Origin: Adiantum capillus-veneris
Taxonomy: Eukaryota > Streptophyta > Polypodiopsida > Polypodiales > Pteridaceae
Length of the DNA: 64,000 bases
Assembly (NCBI GenBank): GCA_014529385.2
Contig: CM043962.1
Coordinates: 126,008,470-126,072,469, forward strand
Direction of reading: 5' to 3'
Part shown: piece by piece, positions 27,233 through 39,070 of the stretch
Numbering within the stretch: the first letter of the stretch is position 1
How the letters are laid out: each line of letters opens with the position of its first letter
Translations under genes and position numbers: made by a program
Notes under the pieces: generated by a model
What the model saw: only the letters and a program-made list of their open reading frames with translations
The model's database searches: none
What the model was told of the DNA's origin: nothing

Positions 27233-29562
27233 TAACTATTTTGTCCCTGATTGTGCACCTAAAAATCAATATGTGTTTAATAATTTTTCAATTGTGATGA
27301 TTGATTTGTGTTGTGCTTTTGCCCAACTAGAGATTTGTGAAATCACATTGAAATTTTGACAAGATTTACCCTTTTGTGTGCGCACCTAAAGATTGGTAAA
27401 AATTGCCAAATATTAGTATGTGTGTGTGTGTGTGCGCGCGCGCCTAAAAAGTGCTTAATATGCATGATTAATTCAATTTTTTATTGCATATTTAATGCGT
27501 GTAATGGTTAATTGTTGTGTTTTTAAGCTCAAAACAGGGATTTACACACTCCAAAATGCGTCAAGTTTTGACCTAATTTTGCTGGTTTAATTGCTTAGTT
27601 TGGATTTTTTTGATCAAATTATTTGGCAATTGAATTGATGATTTTTGTGATTTAATTTGGTTGCGCTGATCCCCTATGTGTGGAGAATTTTTTTTAAAAA
27701 AGGATATTTTTTGGATAATTTTTATAAAATTTTTATTAATTTTTGCTTAATTTCATAAAAATTTGATATCTTGCGATCTTTACGAGATGTTTTGTGTATG
27801 TATTTATGACATGATTTTGAGTGCATTTGTGCCCTCCTTGGTCGAGTTTTGAGCGTTTTGCTATTTCGAAGGGCCAGGTTGGTGATTTTGTCGTAAATCA
27901 CGTTTTTGATAAAAATTGTTATTTTTGGTGTGCTTATGATTGTGATTGTTGATGATTTTTTAAAATTTCTAGAATTTTTTGGGATTTTTTTTGGATTCTT
28001 CTAGCGATTTTTTGGATTTTCGGGTGATTTTTAGCGTTTCGGCTAATTTTCGGATTAAATTTGTGTTTTTTGGTTCCCAAGCGTGCCTTTCGGCGCATGA
28101 ACACTTCATGTCGGATAGATCTTTATGGTCTTTTGGGATAGTTCCCTTCGACATTAAAATACTCTTCTTCTTCTTTTCTCTCCCACTGGTCGACAAATTC
28201 TCTCTCTTTGTCTCGCTCTGCGTGAACACAACCCACACACACTCCCACCTCCTCACTCTCTCTCTAACTCTCTCTTTCTCTCTCTCGAATTGCGATAATT
28301 AACTCTCTCTCTCTCTCCTTCCCCTCTCTCTCTTCTCTCTCTCACTCTTTCTCTCTAATTGTGTGGACGCACCATCTCTCTCTCTCTCGTCTCCCTCCTC
28401 TGTACGCGTGAATGCCGTCACCCACCACACACACACACACACACGTGAATGCACCCCTACATACACAATTCATTAAGCTATAAGAAGACAAAAAAAAAAG
28501 GGGGGGACCTCTCTTTTTATCATGTCTTCTTTCTCTCTTTTTATACGAAGCGCCCTACCTATTTGGAGTTTTTTGTCTGTTCCTTTTAAATTTCGTTTTC
28601 ATTCCTTGTAAATTTCATTTCATTTCAATTCAATTTCATTTTATTTTATTTTTCTCTCACTTTCATTTCATTTATTTGAATATTAGTCAAAAAACAAAAA
28701 ACACTTTAAAAATAAAAAAATCCAATAAAAATTCAAAAAAGATTGAAAATTTTACAAAAAATAGAAAAACTCATCAAAATTTTATTAAAAAGAATCAAAA
28801 ACCTTACAAAAAATTCATAAAAAATCAAAAATTAATCTGATATTTCACAAAAAGCATAAAATTTTCATAAAAACGCACAAAAAATTTATTAAGAATCATA
28901 AATTGCCCCAAAAATCACAATAAATCTTTTAAAAATCATAAAAACCTTCAAAAATTCCATAAAATTTACAAAATTACAAAAAAAATCCTTAAAAGTCAAA
29001 TTTTTTCAAAAAATTTAAAAATCATAAAATTATCTCAAAAATTAGAAAATTCAAAATTTTACAAAAAGTTAAAAATAATGAAAAAGAAGAGTCAAAAAGA
29101 AAAAGAAAAGAGGGACAAAAAAACAAACAAAAAATCAAAAGCCAAAAAGTAAGGGCGAAGAATTTACATCACGCAAAAGCGATCAAGTAAAAAAGGCAAA
29201 GCCAAGAAAATTACACAATACAAAGCGAACCAGATCAACAGAAAAACGGTCGAAAAGAGCGAGAAAAAGACCAACTCAAAGCCGTGAGCAGCATAATTTT
29301 ATTTTAATTTCTCAAAATCAAGCACTACAATTTGAGCTTCCAGTTGGACGAACATGGGCACAAATCACCTTGAGTTGCAGGATAGGCTATTAAAGGCCCA
29401 GAATTTCATCATTTCAAAGGTTGCAATCAATTCTTGTGAGTCTAAGAGCAGTCAACTGCAAAAGTTCTTTGGCAAAAGCAGTTTTATCAAACCCAAGCAG
29501 GAGAAATTTTGCTAATCAACACCAAGATCTGCTAAGAGACATTTTTTACATTGCAAGCTGAC
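27233..29562 (+). other. Leader of the outer element, low complexity, no gene seen
   Basis: Long untranslated interior region. It has (TG)n/(CG)n at 27418-27443, T-rich GATTTTTTGG-type runs to 28080, a CT-rich stretch (28140-28400), (CA)n at 28423-28443, and a strongly A-rich stretch (28680-29110) built of degenerate AAAAATCAAAA and CATAAAA units. Open frames on both strands here (for example 27979-28302) follow the composition and have no protein features. Confidence 0.6.
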
Positions 29563-30121
29563 ATGGACTCAAATCGAGCGGAGAGTTCAAGTGCAACGGA
29601 GCAGATTTTACAACTATATGGCTACAATGGAGATAAAGTCTTATATGCAGATTCGAAAGGCCATAAATACTTGATGGTAGGAAAAGAAACATAGGAGCCA
29701 AGATCCTATTGATTAGAGTAAATCCAGATTCAGAGAACTCCCAGATGTACACAGACTTCAGTGAAGCCAGGTATTGGACGCTCAAAGATGAAGTGCATAT
29801 AGAAGTTCAAAAAATTAACCCAAGTGTTTATCCAAAAATCTGCACAAGCCAGCAAAACATACAATTGGTGCATATGCAATCAGGGTCATTGTACATGGAT
29901 TACAGTGGTCAGATCTATAGTCGAGAACCAAAAAGGAAAGATCCAACAAATCAACCAATAGAAGCCAATCTAATTGTAGAACCGAGTCAAAGACGGTACA
30001 AAGGTCAAGACGGAGCAATCTACAGCTTGATGCTTGGTGTTTTAAAAGAAGAACCGACAATTTGGCAAGTATAGAAGCAGAAACTTCTCAGCTAGAGCTT
30101 CACATAACAAAACCAATTGAA
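29563..30121 (+). pseudogene. Gag-like region, first copy of an internal duplication
   Basis: Candidate start ATG at 29563 (MDSNRAESSSATEQILQLYG), with a TAG after 43 codons. The reading continues in other frames. It carries the nonapeptide pattern Y-x-D-x5-Y three times: YADSKGHKY (29644-29670), YTDFSEARY (29748-29774) and YMDYSGQIY (29892-29918). RRYKGQDGAIYSLMLG follows. It is cut at ~30121, where a PLE-derived fragment begins. I do not recognise the protein family; calling it gag-like relies on the CCHC knuckle in the second copy and its place after the leader. Confidence 0.5.
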
Positions 30122-30672
30122 ATCAACCAGAGTTTGGGAATAGTCCCAAAAGTTGTCATGGAATGCAGTCATGGCAACTTTCCATACCATAATGATGTCA
30201 AATAACATTGTGCAATGGTAAAACCCCTTTCTGCTCACAAAACCAACCTAAGCAGCGGTAGCCAGTAGACCAAAACAGTTACCAAGCACCAAAAGGGAAC
30301 AAAAACTGCTAGTGAGTAAGCAGAAACTATAATGTATTACCCTTTATCTTGGCCATAAAGAAATGTTCAAATACAACAGTAGCGTGCCACCTGGCCTAAT
30401 TTTTTGCAAAAATATTCACTATCGGTGTGTAGAGGGTGAGACAACACCACCCTATTTCAAGCTCCCATCAATATCCAAAACATAAGGTTTATCTAGTCAT
30501 AGAACCATAACCCATGCAAAAAGGCACCAGTTAGCGTGCCAACCTGCAATCATATTAGCAAGCACCAAAAGAAATGTATGTCGTATTAGTTACCAGGACA
30601 AAGCCATAACCAAACCAGTGGTTAGTCAACCGAACAGTAGCTGGTAGGTAGGTTTCCTTTTTTTTAGAAAAA
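30122..30672 (-). repeat. Captured fragment of a PLE terminal unit
   Basis: About 550 bases colinear with 42545-43135 in the PLE-A downstream terminal unit, including CCAAAAGTTGTCATGGAATG and the ...GTAGCTGGTAGGTAGG stretch. It sits exactly between the two copies of the outer element's internal duplication. Confidence 0.85.
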
Positions 30673-33360
30673 CCAGAGTTAAAGTATCATAAAGTTACCA
30701 AAAATTTTAGGAAGTTCAAAATTTTACAATTTTTTTTTTTAAAAAAAAAGAAGAGTCAAAAAGGAAAAGAAAAGAGGACAAAAAAACAAACAAAAAATCA
30801 AAAGCCAAAAAGTAAGGACGAAGAATTTACACTGCACAAAAGCGAGCAAGTCATAAAAGCAAAGCCAAGAAAATTACACAACGCAAAGCAAACCAGATCA
30901 ACAGAAAAACGGTCGAAAAGAGCGAGAAAAAGACCAACTCAAAGCCGTGAGCGGCAATTTTTTTTTAAATTTATCAAAATCAAGCACTGCAAATTGAGCT
31001 TCCAGTTGGATGAACAGGGGTACAAATCACCTTGAATTGTAGGATAGGCTATTAAAGGCCCATAATTTTATCATTTCAAAGGTTGCAATCAATTCTTGTG
31101 AGTCTAAGAGCAGTCAACTGCAAAAGTGCTTTAGCAAAATCAATTTTATCAAACCCAAGCAGGAGAAATTCTGCTAATCAACACCAAGATCTACTAAGAG
31201 ACATTTTTTACATTGCAAGCTGACATAGACTCAAATCGAGTGAAGAGTTCAAGTGCCACAGAGCAGATTTTACAACTATATGGCTACAATGGAGATAAAG
31301 TCTTTTTATGCAGATTTGAAAGGCCATAAATACTTGATGGTAGGAAAAGAAACATAGGAGCCAAGATCCTATTGATCAAAGTAAATGCTAGATTCAGAGA
31401 ACTCCTAGATGTACACAGACTTCAGTGGAGCCAAGTATTGCATGCTCAAAGAGGAAGTGCATATAGAAGTTCAAAAAATTAACCCAAGTGTTTATCCAAA
31501 AATATGCACAAGCCAGCAAAACATACAATGGTGCATATGCAATCAGGGTCATTGTACATGGATTACAGTGGTCAGATCTATAGTCGAGAACCAAAAATGA
31601 AAGTTCCAACAAATCAACCAATAGAAGCCAATCTAATTGGAGAACCAAGCCAAAGACGGTACAAAGGTCAAGACAGAGCAATCTACAGCTTGATGCTTAG
31701 TGTTTTAAAAGAAGAAGCCAACAGTTTGGCAAGCAAAGAAGCAGAAACTTCTCAGCTAGAGCTTCACATGACAAAACCAATTGAAATACCACCAGTCATG
31801 GTGTGTTGCTCAGATTGTGGATGAAAAGATGGACATTTTTCTAAAGATTGTCCAAGAAATCCAGACAACAAGAACACATCAACTGTCAAGCAAGGCAGAG
31901 AGCAAATTGGAAATGCAAATCTCGATGTAAATGCATCTAACTCATCACTTTTAATGCAATCAAATGATTTTTCATTACCATTGGAAGCACAATAAAAACA
32001 CTGCAAGTTCAAAATCAGCATAAAGATGCACAGGCACCTGAAAAGCTTAAAATTGTTCTTTGAACAACAAATTCTTGCATGAATTTGGTCAAGGTGTCCA
32101 GATATCATTGAATGTTAAAAAGGCTATTAGGTTTGCAAATGATTTTGTATCCACTGTCACAAGTGTGCAATCGTGCACGAGTCTAAGGGACACATCAAAC
32201 AGAATGATGTTAGCTTTGTACGGCACCCATAATTCATATGCACACTATGTAGACCAAAAAGGGAAATTGTACAAAAAGGATCAACCAATGTTTGAATGGC
32301 CCACATACCAGCTCATAAAAGTGCGTCTAATGATAGATCAAAAGGATGGTTCATTTCAGAGGAAAGAATCTATTATTGTACATCCTCTCTAGAGTTGAAA
32401 GATATTACCCGAGTGAACCCAGAAATCTGTTTAGATCCAAACTCTCCTCCATTGGAAATCAAGCTTCGATGTTGTAACCCAATGAGCATATACTTTGACC
32501 AAAACAGTCGTAGATATAGACGAGAGTCTAGCATCTATGATGCCTTGGGTCTTGAAACCACAAAAGCTCACATCATAGGAGACCCATGGGATAGATAATA
32601 TCAGGGAAAAGATAATGCTACCTACAGCTTGACTTGGGGAATAATTTGTCATGTTTCAAGGAGATACATAGGAAACTATGCAGAAGGTTTACAGATACCA
32701 AACATCAATCGTGCTGCCCAAAGTGTTCCTTCACAGTCCCAAAAGGTGAGACTAAACCAGAGCCAAAAAAAATTAACTCTTACAATGAAGCAAAATAGTG
32801 ATCACCCTAGGAATGGGGGAGCTGTAAATCCATCAAGCTCAGCTCTGGATACCACGAACCACAATGTCAATTAAAAGCCCTAGAGCGGTTAGTCAATAGA
32901 CCTTTTCAAGGTAGAAACCATCGAAAGATCATATGGTTGTTGGAAGTTTCCAATTGACCTAGATTCCATTAGAGTCTACATATAAATGCTTCTATAAATA
33001 TCATCAAGGATAGAAGTTTCAGATGATCTCCACAAGTCAAAGTCAAAAACCAACAAGTACAATAGTGTTCAAGCAGTTACATGTGATCAAGCTCACATAT
33101 GCATATCAAGATGCACATGGTAACAAATATGAGCAGGATCAGGATCTTGTACAAACCCCTATGGATGGTCCGACTAAAGTCAAAGACTATCTGAAGATGA
33201 TGCAAAGCCTCAAGTTGCCAGAACAGGTGACAAAAACGTCAAAGTCAATGAAAGCTAAAGTCCAGAAGGATACACAAAGGTCACCACCAAAATCTCCTCC
33301 AAAGAGACAGATTTTGCCAGAAAGTACAGTGGATCTATTAAGATCAAAGGTTAGTTAGAT
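30673..33360 (+). pseudogene. Gag-like region, second copy, with CCHC-type knuckle
   Basis: Repeats 29030-30121 (start codon changed to ATA near 31228) and then continues past the first copy's break. YADLKGHKY is at 31307-31333 and YMDYSGQIY at ~31558-31584, followed by RRYKGQDRAIYSLMLS. A knuckle CSDCG-stop-KDGHFSKDC (about 31808-31850) has one extra, stop, codon between the second Cys and His. Further along are YVDQKGKLY (32246-32272), YFDQNSRRY (32491-32517), YQGKDNATYSLTWG (~32600) and YQDAHGNKY (33104-33130). A CCHC knuckle inside an LTR element points to a nucleocapsid; the repeated module has no function I know. Several stops and frame changes make it non-coding now. Confidence 0.5.
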
Positions 33361-35691
33361 ACAGGTAGACAATGCTCAACAATTACAAAAAGGTGCAATA
33401 TTATAGCCAATGGAGTCAACATCGATTGAAGCAGGTGGTAAAAGCAAAGAAAATGCAGATAAAGCTCAACCAAAGGACACTCCCACAGCAAAAGCAGTCA
33501 ATTCAGACAAAAATTCTAAGATGATAAAGTGCAACATTGTTGGTGAAAACAAAGAAAAACTCTCAAGCAAAGTAAAGCTAGATTTTTAGTTAGACAAGAA
33601 CCTCATGTCTTTTTGCACTTGGAAAAGATGTAGCCAACCACAGCTGGAAGATGCTCCTAAATTTGTGAGCATATCTGGAGACAAACGAGCAGAATGCTAG
33701 GGAATCATCTCCACCACCATTGAAGTCAGTCCACAGATCATTATAGCTCAAATTTCACGTGATCACAGCAAAGAATATGCCAGACCACATCATAATGGGA
33801 ATGACAATGGCCTAGAAGATGTTAGAGATACAAAATTCAATGAAGATGCAGTCTTCAGAGACAACAAAGAATGAAGACCAAGATTGGTCACCCGCGGACG
33901 AGAGCACAAAGTCCTCGAGCAAAGTTAAATTGGAGACTTATATCAAATCAGATCTTATTGAAGATGATTCATCTCCATCAATTAGAAATTCAAAAGAGCT
34001 TAAAGCAAATCAGTCAATAGCAAGTGCAGATCAAATAGAACAAAAAGCAACCACAAAAGCTGTTGAGAAAACAATGCCACCAAAGCCAGAAGTTAAGAAG
34101 AATGAGGTTGCAAAAAGTCAAGAAGCAATAGGAAGTTTAAAGATCTAGAAATTGCCAGTCGAATCAACCTATGTAAGTCAAATTGGAAAACAAAGTCTCA
34201 AGTCACCCTCCATAGAGACACGGTTAGATCAAGATGAGACCATGGAAAAAGCAGGACAAAGATATTCAATAGAACCTCCAATAAGAATAGTTGTATTCTC
34301 AGCAGTACAAAATGAGCAAGTGTCAGATGTAATGCTGTATTGGATAACAAAGAAAAGTACAATATGGTTGCAGACAACATTCAAAGCATTCTCGAGATTA
34401 CTTAAGGCAAGCCAGATAATAGAGAAATCATGTGTAAGGCTACAAGTCAAGAGGTTGCTATCCTTAGCATCCAACATCAGGACGAGTAGGTGAAGTTTCA
34501 GGCGAAGCCTTCAAAAGAAATGCTGTCATCCTTGGACATCAGTGGTTAGATCAAAACAAGGCCTACAAAGAAGATACAATGCTAATACTCTCTTCTCCAA
34601 GAGGTAGCCAGCAACATTTACAAGTACTGCTAATGCTAAATTTAGAGTTGCAAAAGTCACCAAAACCGAAGACAAATCTTGCATACAAAGGTAAAGCTGA
34701 AGTGGAACTTCCACTGATTAGCAAAGAAGGTGTAACGGCATATTCCTCTACATCAAAGAATCCTCATGGATTAGCTTCTCCAAGCAATTCAAGCTTTCAA
34801 AACTAAAAGTCAATTGTTGACCCAATTGAAACCAAAAAAGCAAAGATATTTCAGCCAAAGTACTCAAGAAAGCAAAGGAAATTCAATCAAGTGTTTGTTT
34901 CGAGAAGTTTAGTCAAAGTCAATGATCCAGTTTGGATTAAAGAAAGGAATTCAACACAAAAAGACAAACACATGGGATGGATAGCATCAGAATGGAGCTT
35001 TAAAGAATAGGAGTACTATAGAGGTAACGTACAATTATGGGTACCAAAATCTCAGGTAAGGGCATATGAAGTAACATCAAGTCCCTCCCAAGAAAGAGGG
35101 CCCATTAGGTATCAACCTCGACAATATCCTAAGATACCTAAGAAGTAGGTACAACAGAACAAACATCAAAAAATGCTAAAGTCAACCACACTCTCAAGAG
35201 GATCAGAACAAAGAAGGATCTCAAAGAATGTTCCTCTTAGACAAGGATTCTACACAAGTTATACAAATATTTGGCTACCAGTCAACCACAAGCCAATTGC
35301 AGCTACAACAAATCTACATGAAGATCTCAAGAGTTCAACAAGACCTAAAGCAAATCAAAGTCAACAATGGAGATACAAAGGTTATCAAGAGATGTGGATT
35401 CCTAAGGCTTCCAATGATCCTAGTCAAAATCCAAATGCCGACAGTGAACAGAAGCATACAACAACATCAAAGAATCCTATCAACAGGTCTACTTGGAGAA
35501 TCAAACAGATAATGGAGTCTTCACAGTCAAAGAAGGACAACCCAAACAACAAAAATGCAGATTCAAAGATGATAAAACAGGTATGGAAAAAGAAACCTTC
35601 AAAGACAACTTGGTCCTTCACTAATCCTCTTTTTGAGGATTCAAGCTTACTTTTACCTGAAGAAATGTTTGTAGTAAGCACAAGAATGTAA
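33361..35691 (+). pseudogene. Lys/Ser/Gln-rich continuation of the outer element frame
   Basis: Broken plus-strand frames (33819-34148, 34152-34493, 34579-34806, 35173-35691) with low-complexity charged sequence such as KSSSKVKLETYIKSD. Near the end three similar motifs occur: GNVQLWVPKSQ (~35025-35055), SYTNIWLPVNHK (~35250-35287) and KGYQEMWIPKASN (~35375-35412). No catalytic protease, integrase or RT motif is seen. Function unknown; it may be a long linker or structural part of the gag-like protein. Confidence 0.4.
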
Positions 35692-36658
35692 AAAGCCGAG
35701 TCACTAGGGTGTAAAAAACACTCTTTGGCATAGTCAGAGTCGGGCTGCTAAGCCATAAAATGAGCAAAGCATTAGTCCCAAAACTTCAAGTCATATTAAA
35801 ATTTGTGCTAAGAGTCATAGTTATTAGGCTTATGCTCAAGATGAAAGAGTTGAGCATATCTAAGTCATGCAGCTGATGCTGGATGAGATGAGCATAAGAG
35901 TCAAAGTCTATTAACTTACAACTGACGGAGTGTCGTAGAGTCCAACACTCACGCATAGTGCACAGTAAGATGAGAGCACATATCCTCAACAACAAAAACC
36001 ATTCTTAAAGGGGTGCCAGCTTGTAAAGCCATGACATATGCTTTTATAGCTACACCATCTTTCTGAATTGCCCCTCAAAATCTTTCCTGCACAGCGTATT
36101 GTTTCCCATGCATTTCTGTGTATGTATAAATAGGATGTCCCACCATTGGACATATGCATTAGACAGTCTTTTTTACTTCCACCTATGCACCTTGAGCGGA
36201 CTACAATAGGCAAACCAATGTTCCATCATCCCACCCTTTCATATTTGCTGCCCTTTTAATTCCATATCTATCAACAAATAATCCCTTGAGTACTTTATTG
36301 ATATTTTCCATGTTGATAAGTACCCCACTAATGCGCTTATTCCAAAAGTACTTTTTTCCCACTGGGTTTTTTTCCCTTGGTTATCGAGGTATTAGACCCT
36401 AATTTAGAACCTCATCATTCTACTTCCCTTGTACATACTTTTCATAAATAAACAGAAGCCTCATCATTATGCTATTACAACAGAAAAATGAAACATCATC
36501 TCTCACATCAGACATATTCGGACCAATGAAGATGTTGCAGCAAATTGAACCTCATCAACACAACAAATGAAGATGATCAGCCTATCCAAGACCAATCAAA
36601 AACCTTCCACAACCTCCACGGACACTTTTCAACAGTGCCCAAGGACGGGCAGTAAAAT
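35692..36658 (+). other. 3' untranslated interior of the outer element
   Basis: No gene seen. A mixed non-coding stretch runs from the last broken frame to the polypurine tract. Confidence 0.6.
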
Positions 36659-36671
36659 CGGAAAGGGAGAA
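36659..36671 (+). other. Polypurine tract of the outer element
   Basis: GGAAAGGGAGAA lies immediately before the 3' LTR (TGTTAACT at 36672), as expected for the plus-strand primer of an LTR retroelement. Confidence 0.75.
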
Positions 36672-37183
36672 TGTTAACTAAGTCAATGTCAGTTAACAGG
36701 AGCTACTAAAGATTGAATATGTAGGATGCACATTGAGGATGAATACAAATAAGCAGTAAAGATTGGAGTTACACATTTTCCATGTTTTCCCAAAATGGTC
36801 ATGTATTGTAAATTCCCGATTTATTTCAAGCCATTGTAAGATTTTAATGTGTTACGGGCTTAATGGGAGTTCCAAGCTGAAAAGAACATGTAAGTTAGTG
36901 TGCCTAGGTTGTTGCAGATTCAGTAAGTGGTGGAGCCCTAAAGGCCTTGGATGCCCGAACATTGCATATTTTTACCCTAGGTATAAAAGGCAGTGTGTAA
37001 AAGAAACTAGCATTCTCAAGCTCATTTGTTGAGAGTACTCTTTGGTGAGAGCTCTTGAGGTGTGTGTCTATGGAGTCCTTGAGCTTCTCCTTGCTCATGT
37101 GACTTGGTTAACACTAATCAACTCCCAATACTCTTTCACTATGCTTCTCTCATGCTTCTTGTGATTGCTAGTGATGCTTTGAT
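36672..37183 (+). repeat. 3' LTR of the outer element, left part
   Basis: Begins TGTTAACTAAGTCAATG and is colinear with 26423-26940. It is interrupted at GCTTTGAT by the copia insertion and resumes at 40678. Confidence 0.9.
37179..37183 (+). other. Target-site duplication TTGAT (left) of the copia element
   Basis: TTGAT precedes TGTTAAG at 37184 and is repeated at 40673-40677 after ...CTAACA. The uninterrupted 5' LTR of the host element reads GCTTTGATTAGCTAG at this point, with TTGAT once, which confirms the insertion site. Confidence 0.95.
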
Positions 37184-37626
37184 TGTTAAGTATGGAGCCT
37201 GATTTACCCCTTGTAATTTTCTGTGTTAAAAATGCACATTTGTAAGGCCCCCATTATGAGGAGAAGCCATCGTGCGTGAAAAAAAAATAACTCGTCGGAA
37301 AATAAAATCACTCTCTAGGAACCAAAATTTTAATGGACTTGTCTTCTCAAGGGTGGCCACACATGGGCGGATTGGAGGGTCCGATTTCAACTTATCTACA
37401 CAAGGGCGGCTACACATGGCTGCCTTTCATGAGAGAGGGCAGCCCTTTTGGCCTATTAAAGGAGTCCATTTCTACACACATTTCATAGTGTGAAGTTGAT
37501 GCAAGGTGGGTGTGAGGTGGTGAGAGTGAAGTAAGGCGGGAGCTCCAAAAGGGTATAATCCCTTTGTAACCTACTTCTTGTTTTGAAGTACTAAAGCCAT
37601 TGAGTGGCTGCTTTCTCATGGACGTA
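37184..37626 (+). repeat. 5' LTR of the copia element, 3' end deleted
   Basis: Starts TGTTAAGTATGGAGCCTGATT. Compared with the 3' LTR it has ~168 extra bases (about 37205-37372) between two GATT tetramers, so the 3' LTR probably lost them. It lacks the last ~165 bases of the LTR after GGACGTA. A TATTAAAGG box lies near 37457, where the 3' LTR has TATAAAAGG. Confidence 0.9.
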
Positions 37627-39070
37627 TGCTATTCTAAGAAGAAGAAGGAGACTGAGTCTCAAGACAACAAGCCAACATTGGAGGCCAATGTGGCAGGTAA
37701 AGTAGAGCAAGATGCTCTAATTCTCTCATTAGACAATGTATCTAATTACTGGATAGTAGATTCCGGGGCTTCATTCCATGAGACACCACACAAGCAACAT
37801 TTCCAAGATTACACCAAAGGTAATTTTGGGTATGTATACTTGGGAGACGATGAAGTTTGTGAGATTATCGGCAAAGGTATAGTTTTGTCAAAACTGCTAA
37901 CGAAAATGAATGGAAGCTTAAAGATGTTATGCATGTTCCTTCTTTGGAAAAATTTGATCTCTACAGGACAATTGGACGATGAAGGCCACAACATTGCATT
38001 TGGAAACAAATGGTGGAAGATCTCAAAGGGATCTTTGGTGGTTGCCAAGGGAGAAAAGGTCGGTACACTTTACTTGTGTACTATCAGCACACAATCTTCA
38101 GCTTGTGCAGCAACTACAAAAAGTTGACAGTGCGATGTGGCACTACTGGCTTGGACATATGAGTGCCAAAGGAATGCAAATCCTTCAAACAAAGAAGCTT
38201 CTACCAGGTTTGAAAGAAGTGGACTTCGAGTTCTGTGAAGATTGTGTTTATGGTAAACAAAAGAGGGTAAAATTTCAAAAATCAGGAAATGAAAGAAAAA
38301 ATAAAAAACTTGAGTTGGTTCATTTTGATGTTCGGGGTCTTGCAAGTACACCATCACTTGGTGGCTCATTGTACTATGTAACATTCATAGACGATGCGAC
38401 TAGAAAAACATGGGTTTATGTCATGAAGAATAAGTCCGATATATTTTCTATATATCAAATGTGGAAAGTCTTTGTGGAGAATGAAATAGGTGCCAAGGTT
38501 AAATGCCTCAGATCCGACAATGGAGGCGAATATTGCAGTCAAGCTTTTGAAATATTTTGTGCTAGCAATGGCATTTGGAGGCAAAGGACAACCCCAAGGA
38601 CTCCTCAAAAAAATGGGATTTCGGAAAGGATGAACATGAAAATCATGGAGCAAGTACGAAGAATGCGGCTACATGCAGGCCTACCGCTTGAGCTTTGGGT
38701 GGAAGCTATAAGTAAGTCTGTGTACTTAATCAACCGGTCACCCTCAATGGTATTGGATGGGGGAGTTCGAGAAGAGGCATGGACAGGTAAACCGGTGAAT
38801 TATGCATTTCTCAAAGTGTTTGGGTGTGAGTCTTTCATGCACATAGATAGAAGCCTAAGATCAAAGCTAGATGCAAAGTCCAAAAAGTGTTTCTTCATTG
38901 GCTATGGAGAAGGTGACTTTGGGTATCGCCTATGGAATCCTGAAGATGGTAAAATCTTAAGGAGTAGGGATGTAATTTTTAACGAACAAAATATGTACAA
39001 AGGAAACAAACAAAAGAAACCGGTGATGAGTACATGGAGCTTGAGGATGGTGAAGGACTGGAAACGGTGA
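37623..39070 (+). pseudogene. Copia protease and integrase
   Basis: Polyprotein that would process itself and insert the DNA copy. Reading starts inside the lost gag knuckle (CYSKKKKETESQ). The aspartic protease site is WIVDSGASFHETPH (37750-37791). A frame change near 37900-37980 precedes the GAG-pre-integrase zinc motif HYWLGHMSAKG...CEDCVYGKQ (38142-38260). The integrase core has HFDVRG (first Asp, ~38323), RSDNGGEY (second Asp, ~38512) and NGISERMN (Glu, ~38615), so the D-D-35-E residues are all present. It continues with INRSPS and KVFGCESFMHID to the C-terminal GYGEGDFGYRLW. Confidence 0.95.

Noticed and set aside
27969-28302. ~100-aa frames on both strands in the outer element leader
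   Set aside because: Low-complexity T-rich and CT-rich composition explains them; no motif seen.
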